This document shows positions 8,549 to 14,099 of a DNA stretch of 32,377 nt, piece by piece; position 1 is the first letter of the stretch, and each line of letters starts with the position of its first letter. Source of the DNA: an uncultured Clostridia bacterium (lineage in GTDB: Bacteria; Bacillota; Clostridia; Christensenellales; Borkfalkiaceae); the NCBI GenBank assembly GCA_947627015.1, contig CANQUL010000011.1, positions 1 through 32,377 on the forward strand, given 5' to 3'. The notes under the pieces were generated by a model. That model did no database searches. It saw only the letters and a list, made by a program, of their open reading frames with translations, and was not told the origin of the DNA. The position numbers and the translations under genes are program-made.

Positions 8549-8574
8549 ATAATTTTACAACTATAATTGTAAAA
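8528..8574. promoter_or_regulatory. Two palindromic operators, ACAA-n6-TTGT type
   Basis: O1 (8528-8541) is a perfect 14-bp palindrome ACAAGTATACTTGT. O2 (core 8557-8570) is ACAACTATAATTGT, extended to a near-perfect 22-bp palindrome 8553-8574 by flanking TTTT/AAAA. Both fit ACAA-n-TATA-n-TTGT and their centres are 29 bp apart. ACAA/TTGT half-sites resemble the operators of phage 434-type XRE repressors (established knowledge). O1 sits in the leftward spacer and touches the rightward -35; O2 covers the rightward -10. Confidence 0.82.
8538..8567 (+). promoter_or_regulatory. Promoter of the XRE regulator
   Basis: TTGTAA (8538-8543, 4/6) and a perfect TATAAT (8562-8567) are 18 bp apart. The predicted start near 8574 leaves only about 9 nt before the GTG at 8583. 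Confidence 0.75.
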
Positions 8575-8582
8575 TTTTTTTT

Positions 8583-8792
8583 GTGGAGAATCAATTTGCG
8601 GAAAACTTAAAGGCACTGCGGAAGGAGAGACAGTTGTCGCAAGGCAGCCTTGCGGCTGCGGTCGGCGTGACCCAACAGTGCGTGAGCGAATGGGAGAGGG
8701 GAAATATGGAGCCTACGCTCTCTTCACTCTGGCGGCTTGCCGACCTCTTCGGTGTTTCCATCGACGTTTTGTGCGGAAGAGCGGAGTGGTAA
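8583..8792 (+). CDS. XRE-family HTH transcriptional regulator
   Basis: The 69-residue protein is a single HTH_3 domain: LKALRKERQLSQGSLAAAVG, then VTQQCVSEWERGNMEPTLSS as turn and recognition helix, then LWRLADLFGVSIDVLCG. It has no effector domain. The likely role is an autorepressor that also controls the divergent zinc-ribbon gene through the two operators. The start is GTG at 8583 and no Shine-Dalgarno sequence precedes it (the upstream bases are A/T runs). With the predicted transcript start about 9 nt upstream, translation is nearly leaderless. No other in-frame ATG, GTG or TTG lies early in the domain. Confidence 0.9.
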   Translation: MENQFAENLKALRKERQLSQGSLAAAVGVTQQCVSEWERGNMEPTLSSLWRLADLFGVSIDVLCGRAEW

Positions 8793-8826
8793 GGCCCGAA
8801 TCTTAACGGAACGCTCCGAAAAACGT

Positions 8827-8855
8827 TTGACAAGCGCGGTAAAATGGTATAAAAT
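8827..8855 (+). promoter_or_regulatory. Promoter of ssrA
   Basis: A perfect TTGACA (8827-8832) and TAAAAT (8850-8855) are 17 bp apart; an overlapping TATAAA at 8848 is an alternative. The RNA 5' end at 8868 lies close to the expected start, as normal for tmRNA after processing. Confidence 0.8.
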
Positions 8856-8867
8856 AAATGACCCAAT

Positions 8868-9253
8868 GGGCCTGTTACGGATTCGATTGCAAGCGGATCC
8901 CGACGGACGCACGCCGGAGGCTCGGCTCCGTAAAAACGGAAAAATTTTAATTGCTGATAATAAAAGCAGAAGACCCGCTTCCCGTCGCGCTTCCGCGCGT
9001 CGCTTAGCGCTTGCGGCGTAACCTTTTACGCTCCGTCCTCCCCGTGTTGCCTACGGCACGGGAGCAGGGCGTCAATCGAGTAGGGAACGTTCCACGGCGG
9101 CGGACCTCCCCCGCAGCGGAATGAATTTCGGAGGTATGCCCCAAAGGAGGTTGTCTGCGGACTCCCCATGGGCGAGACCGACCACAGACTAAGCGTGTAG
9201 TGTCCGCGTTTGAACCTTGTAAGACCGGAGTTCAACTCTCCGCAGGTCCACCA
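8868..9253 (+). ncRNA. ssrA: Transfer-messenger RNA (tmRNA)
   Basis: About 386 nt. The 5' end GGGCCTGTTACGGATTCGA pairs with the 3' end CAGGTCC-ACCA as the tRNA-like acceptor stem (7 bp, one G-U). The T-arm is CGGAG-TTCAACT-CTCCG and CCA is encoded. The RNA rescues stalled ribosomes together with SmpB (smpB is not in this window) and tags the nascent chain for proteolysis. The tag frame runs 8953-9021 and ends in the canonical LALAA. The downstream GC-rich part holds the expected pseudoknot region, though I did not fold it. It is a one-piece tmRNA, not a permuted one. Confidence 0.96.
8953..9021 (+). other. tmRNA tag-peptide reading frame
   Basis: The resume codon is GCT at 8953 and the stop TAA at 9019-9021, giving a 22-residue tag that begins ADNKSRR and ends RRLALAA. 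It contains six Arg and one Lys against a single Asp, with Arg-Arg pairs at tag positions 6-7, 11-12 and 16-17, i.e. every five residues. Common tags are roughly 8-15 residues and not strongly basic. The terminal LALAA degron for ClpXP is conserved. The resume codon is inferred from the ADN start and from comparison with other tmRNAs. Confidence 0.85.
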
Positions 9254-9260
9254 TAACAAG

Positions 9261-9292
9261 CAAATACGCACAGGGTGGGCGGTGCGTATTTG
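9261..9292 (+). other. Perfect 11-bp hairpin downstream of ssrA
   Basis: CAAATACGCAC (9261-9271) and GTGCGTATTTG (9282-9292) pair across a 10-base G-rich loop. No U-tract follows, so it is a weak terminator at best. It lies within a 57-bp interval bounded by two copies of GTCCACCA (9246-9253 and 9303-9310). Confidence 0.7.
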
Positions 9293-9303
9293 ACACGAAC
9301 AAG

Positions 9304-9376
9304 TCCACCAAATCAAAATAATCCGAACTCAACAAGGGTGATCGTAACCCGCGATTGGTTCGGATTTATTTTGTAT
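9304..9376 (+). repeat. 73-bp repeat copy A, containing the ssrA terminator
   Basis: This sequence recurs in inverted orientation at 32237-32309 with only two mismatches. It starts TCCACCAAATC, as if copied from a tRNA 3' end and its flank, and contains a hairpin AATCCGAAC ... GTTCGGATT followed by TATTTTGTATTT, a usable intrinsic terminator. A small inner GGGT/ACCC stem lies in the loop. Confidence 0.85.
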
Positions 9377-9400
9377 TTCAAGGAATGAGTATTGAAAGAA

Positions 9401-9471
9401 TGCAATGTTTTCAGTAAGAAATGCAATGTTTTCAGTAAGAAACGCAATGTTTTCAGTAAGAATTGCAATGG
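9401..9471 (+). repeat. Three 21-bp direct repeats next to the GH3 promoter
   Basis: Units start at 9401, 9422 and 9443; each reads (t/c)GCAATGTTTTCAGTAAGAA plus one base, and a truncated fourth unit TGCAATGG lies at 9464-9471. The 21-bp period equals two helical turns. The last full copy ends within a few bases of the -35 at 9469. The core TCAGTAAGA (9411, 9432, 9453) resembles the 9-bp half-site of LytTR regulators such as AgrA, which bind direct repeats about 21-22 bp apart. It is therefore a likely activator array; no LytTR gene is in the window. Confidence 0.75.
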
Positions 9472-9497
9472 ACTTTGTTTAAATTATCGTGTATAAT
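9469..9497 (+). promoter_or_regulatory. Promoter of the GH3 operon
   Basis: TGGACT (9469-9474, 4/6) and a perfect TATAAT (9492-9497) are 17 bp apart. The weak -35 directly beside the 21-bp repeats suits an activated promoter. The leader is about 320 nt to the GH3 start. Confidence 0.65.
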
Positions 9498-9535
9498 TAT
9501 GATTGTAATAAAATTTGTGCGGGAAGAAAAATTTC

Positions 9536-9590
9536 GGCGGTATTTTCTATTATACCGCCCCGCCTTGAAGACTGTTAGGTCTTCAAGGCG
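9536..9590 (+). promoter_or_regulatory. Two adjacent hairpins in the GH3 leader
   Basis: GGCGGTAT (9536-9543) pairs with ATACCGCC (9552-9559). Immediately after it CGCCTTGAAGAC (9561-9572) pairs perfectly with GTCTTCAAGGCG (9579-9590) around TGTTAG. Neither is followed by a proper U-run. They could protect the RNA 5' end or form a regulatory leader; no known riboswitch class is recognised. Confidence 0.6.
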
Positions 9591-9651
9591 ATGAAAAAGG
9601 GTTAAAAGTTCCGTGCAAACGGGGCAAAAAAATTTTTTAGGAGGAAAACCT

Positions 9652-9720
9652 ATGAACTTCAAACAACGTTTGGCTGAGAAGCGCTTCGGGGAAACAGATG
9701 GGAGGAGCCATGATGGTTAA
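9652..9720 (+). CDS. Possible 22-residue leader peptide
   Basis: A short frame MNFKQRLAEKRFGETDGR... of 22 codons starts 7 bases after a perfect AGGAGG (9639-9644) and ends TAA at 9718-9720. It lies in the GH3 leader after the two hairpins. It is basic and hydrophilic with no membrane segment or signal. I do not recognise it. The excellent ribosome binding site argues that it is translated; it could be a leader ORF or the stub of a lost gene. Confidence 0.5.
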   Translation: MNFKQRLAEKRFGETDGRSHDG

Positions 9721-9736
9721 GGAGATTGTGCAGTAA
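9710..9736 (+). CDS. Possible 8-residue overlapping mini-ORF
   Basis: MMVKEIVQ starts at 9710 inside the end of the preceding 22-codon frame (different frame), with GGGAGGAG at 9700-9707 upstream, and stops at 9734-9736. It may be translated by coupling. Its size suggests regulation of downstream initiation or chance; no product function is proposed. Confidence 0.3.
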   Translation: MMVKEIVQ

Positions 9737-9822
9737 AAGATTCGGTATGCCAAAGCATATCCACCCAAGAAACAAGCAAAATGGACTCAAAAATCATTAA
9801 AAAATCATTAAAAGGAGAAACC

Positions 9823-12800
9823 ATGTTAAAAAAATTCAGCATTATTTTCAAGAAACCGGCTATTTTCAGAGGATTGACGGCGATTTTCGCCTTCCTCCTT
9901 GTAGTTACGCTTCTTGCAGCAGATTTGCTTGAAGCCAACAGAACTATGGTAGACCAAGCGCTCGGCACCAAGAGCGAAATCATTATCACGGAAGAGGACG
10001 AAGAAAACCCCACGCTGTACACGGCGTTCACGCCCGACGAAGATATTCTTACGGACGGCAAACTCGACCGGACGAAGAATGCGAATACGCATACCGATCT
10101 GTATACCCGTCTCCATGAAGAGGGCGCTGTTCTTCTGAAAAACGAGAACAAAACTCTTCCTTTGACCGGAGAGGGGGCCGAGAAACCGAAGGTTACGCTT
10201 CTCGGCGGCGGCATCAACAAGAACTATCCGAACCTCAGGACTGCGCTCGGGAAGGTCTTTGATGTCAATCCGACGGTAACGGAACTCTATAGTAATAGTG
10301 GCCTCAAGTATAGCGCTCCCAACCCCGGTTGGGCACTCAATAAAACGCTTGAGTTCACTTACAATCTCGTCGAACCCTCTGTTGCCGAACTTAGAGCGGT
10401 GGACCCGGACTTTGATTCGAGTTTCACGCAATACAACGATGCGGCAATCATCGTGCTCGTCCGCGGGAACGGCGAAGGCGCCGATTACAGACCCGGTACC
10501 GCAGGCACCCAAGGCGGCGTCGCAAGATCGGCTCTTGCGCTCTATCCCAACGAAAAGGAAATCATTAAGCTCGCAACCGATAACTTCAAGAAGGTCATCG
10601 TCCTTATCAAGACCATCTCCGCCATGGAGCTCGGCGAGTTGAAGGACGACCCGAAAGTCGGCGCAGTCATGTGGGTCGGCAACAATAACGGCGAACCTGC
10701 CGCTGCCGGGATTGCGAACCTTCTTTCCGGCAAGGCGAACCCGTCCGGCGGTCTCGCCGACGTATATGCCCGCAACTCGATGTCTTCGCCCGCAATGCGT
10801 AACTTCGGTCGCTACGTTTATGCGAATGTGAAGGAAGTAGGCGGAGCGCCGTACACTTTCACGGGAGAAGGGATAGGAAATAATTCTGCCAGCTGGCTCT
10901 ATACCTTCACGGATAGTAACGGTCAGACGGGTACCCGTTTGGATACCACTACCAGAGGGACGAGAGGTACCGACCGCGGCTTCGACGCTTATGTCATACA
11001 GCAGGAAGGTATCTATTACGGCTACCGCTATTACGAGACCCGTTATTATGACACCGTTATGAATCAGTTCGGCGCTAAAACCAAGACGGACACCACGGGC
11101 GTCTATGAAGATTCCAAGACCGAATGGAACTACTCCGAAGAAATGGTATGGACCTTCGGCTACGGTCTCAGCTACACCACCTTCGAAATGAACATTACAG
11201 GTCTTACTTGGGACAAAAAGGCGCACGAGCAGATCGCCCATCTCACCGTCACCGTGAAAAACACGGGCGACGTGGCGGGCAAAACTCCCGTGCAGGTCTA
11301 TGGTCAGTCTCCTTATACCCAGTACGACAAAACCAACCTCGTTGAGAAATCTGCGATCCAACTTCTCACCTTCGAGAAGACGAAACTTCTCCAACCGGAT
11401 GAAACGCAGACGCTCACGATTGACGTCGATCTTCAGGATCTTGCAAGCTACGACTACAAGAAAGCAAAGACCTATATCATGGACACCGGCGACTATTACT
11501 TCGCAGTCGGGAACGGTGCGCATGACGCGCTCAACAATATCCTTGCCGTTCAGGGTAAGACGACGGCAGACGGTATGGATTACGACGGAAGGAAGCAAGC
11601 CGCCTACAAATGGTCGTATGATGCCGAGAGGGCAGAGAACGGCGTAGACGCCTTCACTTTCAGCCAGTCCAAGGCAGGCGTTACCATCACGAACCAACTT
11701 CAATATGCCGATTTGAACGATTACGACGGTTATAGCACTACCTACCTCTCCCGTCAGGATTGGGTGGGCACCTTCCCGAAGTCTCCCGTGACGGATAATA
11801 ATTACGTCACGAGTCTTAAAGCGGAAGGAAAACTCTTCCAGCACGTTACGGGGAACTATATCGATGTGCATACGGCCGATAAGCCCGATACCGCCGCTAA
11901 CCTTGCCGGCGTGAAATTCGGTCAAGAGACCGAACTCAAGTTCGGTCACATGAGATTTGCCTCTTTCGACGACGAACGTTGGGCAGAGCTTATTGACGCA
12001 ATGACGCTTGAGGAACTTATCGATCTGTGTGTCCAGTCCGGACGCGGTTTTGCAGCCGTAAACTCTATCGGTTTCCCCGGCGGCAGCCTTGCCGAAAACG
12101 GTCCCGGCACCCCCTCTGTGAGCAATGCGCCTTGGAACGATGACGGGAAAGGAAGTGCCGGCGATTTCAGCGGCTTCGCTCTTATTGCATCGACTTTCAG
12201 CCGCGAACTCGCCCATGAGTATGGAAGAAGACTGGGGAACGACTCCGTCCTCAGCGGGAAGCCCATGATGTGGCGCCCCGGTGCAAACATTCACCGTACC
12301 CCTTACGGCGGCAGAAGCGAACAGTATCAATCCGAAGACCCTGTCCTCACCGGGATCATCTCCATGGAAGAGTCGCATGGCGCGCTCCAGATGGGTTGTA
12401 TCGTCACCGTGAAGCACTTCGCATTCAATGACCAAGAAATGGGCCGTTCGGGCGTTAGCACGTTCATGACCGAGCAGAAGGCGAGAGAGATCGAACTGCA
12501 TGCCTTCCAGATCGCGTTCGAAATGAACAAGTATGACACTCCCGAAAAGGATGTCGGGACGTTGGGCGTCATGACCGCTTTCAATAAGCTCGGCGGCATC
12601 GAAGTGACGGCACACAAAGGTCTTCTCACCGGCATCCTTCACGACGAATGGGGTTACCGCGGCTATATCGTTTCCGACCTGAAAGACGACCTCGACCTTG
12701 CTCCTCAGCTCTTTAAGGCAGGTCACGGTGGATACGACTGGCGTGACGCGGGGGATCTGACGATTTGCGAGGATTCCGAGGACTTCAAGTATGACGCAGA

Positions 12801-13020
12801 ACTCCTCAAAGCAATGAAAGAGATCGCTCACCAAAAACTTTGGGTGTTTGCGAACTCCAACTACATGAATACTGTCAACGGTTCGTCGTATTCAAAATGG
12901 AATATGACCTGGTGGAGAATGGCTTACAGAGTTGGTATCGGTCTCTCCGCTTCTCTGCTGGGCGTATCCGCGATCCTTGGCGTTGCCGCATATATCTTCA
13001 AGAAAAAGGAGAATAATTAA
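9823..13020 (+). CDS. Membrane-anchored GH3 beta-glycosidase with reversed domain order
   Basis: The 1,065-residue enzyme hydrolyses beta-linked glucosides or xylosides at the cell surface. Domain order is reversed against most GH3 enzymes. The alpha/beta sandwich comes first (EEGAVLLKNENKTLPL near residue 100). FnIII follows (about 443-565, beginning TFGYGLSYTTFEM), then a linker with YLSRQDWVGTFP and last the TIM barrel (from about 715). The barrel keeps SEQYQSEDPVLTG, the KHFAFNDQE substrate motif and YIVSDL with nucleophile D952. This C-B-A order is known from Ruminococcus albus-type enzymes. A basic N-terminus plus a helix (about 15-35), and a C-terminal helix (about 1025-1050) ending KKKENN, put both ends in the cytoplasm and the enzyme outside. 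The start at 9823 follows AAAGGAG; an ATG at 9781 lacks such a site. Confidence 0.92.
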   Translation: MLKKFSIIFKKPAIFRGLTAIFAFLLVVTLLAADLLEANRTMVDQALGTKSEIIITEEDEENPTLYTAFTPDEDILTDGKLDRTKNANTHTDLYTRLHEEGAVLLKNENKTLPLTGEGAEKPKVTLLGGGINKNYPNLRTALGKVFDVNPTVTELYSNSGLKYSAPNPGWALNKTLEFTYNLVEPSVAELRAVDPDFDSSFTQYNDAAIIVLVRGNGEGADYRPGTAGTQGGVARSALALYPNEKEIIKLATDNFKKVIVLIKTISAMELGELKDDPKVGAVMWVGNNNGEPAAAGIANLLSGKANPSGGLADVYARNSMSSPAMRNFGRYVYANVKEVGGAPYTFTGEGIGNNSASWLYTFTDSNGQTGTRLDTTTRGTRGTDRGFDAYVIQQEGIYYGYRYYETRYYDTVMNQFGAKTKTDTTGVYEDSKTEWNYSEEMVWTFGYGLSYTTFEMNITGLTWDKKAHEQIAHLTVTVKNTGDVAGKTPVQVYGQSPYTQYDKTNLVEKSAIQLLTFEKTKLLQPDETQTLTIDVDLQDLASYDYKKAKTYIMDTGDYYFAVGNGAHDALNNILAVQGKTTADGMDYDGRKQAAYKWSYDAERAENGVDAFTFSQSKAGVTITNQLQYADLNDYDGYSTTYLSRQDWVGTFPKSPVTDNNYVTSLKAEGKLFQHVTGNYIDVHTADKPDTAANLAGVKFGQETELKFGHMRFASFDDERWAELIDAMTLEELIDLCVQSGRGFAAVNSIGFPGGSLAENGPGTPSVSNAPWNDDGKGSAGDFSGFALIASTFSRELAHEYGRRLGNDSVLSGKPMMWRPGANIHRTPYGGRSEQYQSEDPVLTGIISMEESHGALQMGCIVTVKHFAFNDQEMGRSGVSTFMTEQKAREIELHAFQIAFEMNKYDTPEKDVGTLGVMTAFNKLGGIEVTAHKGLLTGILHDEWGYRGYIVSDLKDDLDLAPQLFKAGHGGYDWRDAGDLTICEDSEDFKYDAELLKAMKEIAHQKLWVFANSNYMNTVNGSSYSKWNMTWWRMAYRVGIGLSASLLGVSAILGVAAYIFKKKENN

Positions 13021-13021
13021 G

Positions 13022-13468
13022 ATGAAGGAATTTTTCAAAAAACTTTCTATTCCCGCATATCTGCTTCCCGTAAGCGCGGTTGTTTCGCTTGTTGCAATGA
13101 TCATTCTGTTTGCAAGCAATGCCGACCCGAACTACGTCATGGTTGGGTCCACTCTCGTTGTCGTCCTCTCGGTTCTCTCTATCATCCTTTTCACCGCCGC
13201 ATTCTTCCTTAGCGGGAAGATCGGTGACGGACGCATCACGGCGATCGTTTTGTTGGCAGCCGTTATTGTTACCGCTCTCTGCGTTTACTTTACGTTTAGC
13301 GGAAAAACGGACGTCTTTGGTAGCGTTATCTTCTCTGCCCTTGAGAAGGGGTATCCGCCGGCAGAACGGGCTTGCTGGTTAGGGATAGCGAGTATTGTGA
13401 CGTATGTCGTTGCAACGCTAATCGGCGCAGTGGCAGGGTTCTTCACACTGTCCAAAAAATCGAAGTGA
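13022..13468 (+). CDS. Small four-helix membrane protein
   Basis: The 148-residue protein starts one base after the GH3 stop; its AAAGGAG lies inside the GH3 gene, so translation is coupled. Four hydrophobic helices are visible (about residues 13-32, 40-66, 78-98 and 118-141), framed by a basic N-terminus (KEFFKK) and a basic C-terminus (SKKSK), so both ends are probably inside. No family is recognised. The tight coupling suggests it stabilises or assists the doubly anchored glycosidase. Confidence 0.85.
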   Translation: MKEFFKKLSIPAYLLPVSAVVSLVAMIILFASNADPNYVMVGSTLVVVLSVLSIILFTAAFFLSGKIGDGRITAIVLLAAVIVTALCVYFTFSGKTDVFGSVIFSALEKGYPPAERACWLGIASIVTYVVATLIGAVAGFFTLSKKSK

Positions 13469-13490
13469 TCGAAGGGCCCCGATTGCGGGC

Positions 13491-13565
13491 ATGCTTCCCG
13501 GAGCGGCCGTCGTCTGGACGGCAGAGGACTTCATCCTTACCAAGCGCAAGGAAAAGAAGTCGTAA
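13491..13565 (+). pseudogene. Possible C-terminal remnant of a membrane protein gene
   Basis: A 24-codon frame beginning MLPGAAVVWTAEDFILTKRK and ending KEKKS-stop follows 22 bp after the previous gene. The basic tail resembles a membrane-protein C-terminus. There is no ribosome binding site. It could be a decayed gene end or chance. Confidence 0.25.
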
Positions 13566-13619
13566 CAAGGACCATCCTTCCTCCCTCCTTGGCTTCGGAA
13601 ACCCGAAGCAACATAAAAG

Positions 13620-13648
13620 AGAGTGCGTCTCGTACGCACTCTTTTTTT
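13620..13648 (+). terminator. Intrinsic terminator of the GH3 operon
   Basis: AGAGTGCGT (13620-13628) pairs with ACGCACTCT (13634-13642), a 9-bp stem, followed by a T run to 13648. Confidence 0.9.
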
Positions 13649-13680
13649 GACGATTACCATTCGCCCCGCATGCCTCACGC

Positions 13681-13786
13681 TGTCATTCCGACCGAGTCGT
13701 TTACGCCGAGGGAGAGAATCCCCTGATACGAAGTCCGTACAACGACCAAGGGGATAACACTCCTCCCTTCGGTCGTCGGTATGACA
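13681..13786. repeat. MITE-like imperfect palindrome, about 106 bp
   Basis: TGTCATTCCGACCGAG at 13681 is an imperfect inverted match to GGTCGTCGGTATGACA ending at 13786. A second pair (AATCCCC near 13715, GGGGAT near 13751) nests inside. It has no coding content. The architecture fits a small non-autonomous palindromic element or REP-like repeat. Confidence 0.5.
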
Positions 13787-13822
13787 TCGGGAGCCAAGGC
13801 CTACCCTTCGCGTTGCGAGGGT

Positions 13823-13852
13823 GAGGCTCCGCCGAAGGCGGTGAGGGGTTAA
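13823..13852. repeat. GC-rich dispersed repeat, copy 2
   Basis: The sequence GAGGCTCCGCC...AAGGCGGTGAGGGGTTAA is the reverse complement of the element at 12-42, identical over 18 bases at one end. The remaining 13853-13970 shows only purine-rich and A/T-rich sequence with no gene. Confidence 0.55.
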
Positions 13853-13970
13853 TCCACCGGCCCAAGGGGATTTTGGGGGAAATTTGGGCGGAAAAGGGGC
13901 TTGGGATTGTAAAGCAGGTGTAACAAACAAAAAAATTTTTGAGAAATTCGAAAAAATTTCATTCAGCTAC

Positions 13971-14000
13971 TTGACAAAATCATACGGGGGGGGGTATAAT
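13971..14000 (+). promoter_or_regulatory. Strong promoter of the giant repeat-protein gene
   Basis: A perfect TTGACA (13971-13976) and a perfect TATAAT (13995-14000) are 18 bp apart with a run of G in the spacer. The transcript should start near 14007, leaving a leader of about 93 nt containing a GC hairpin (GCGCGGGAGCGCGCGG region). Confidence 0.88.
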
Positions 14001-14099
14001 GGATTGTGTAATGTCGAATTACTGTTCACATTTTGTTCTTTTTGCGCGGGAGCGCGCGGGGAGAAACCCACTGCAAAATCCCAACTTTGGAGGAAAAAA

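Noticed and set aside
9401..9471. Direct repeats considered as a CRISPR array
   Set aside because: Units are contiguous 21-bp tandem copies with no spacers, and no cas genes are present.
9826..12834. 1,002-codon antisense frame across the GH3 gene
   Set aside because: The plus strand encodes a complete GH3 enzyme with all motifs; the antisense frame has no family features or initiation signals.
13884..14099. N-terminal extension of the giant protein frame by 72 codons
   Set aside because: The extension runs through the promoter (13971-14000); the ATG at 14100 has a proper ribosome binding site and signal peptide.
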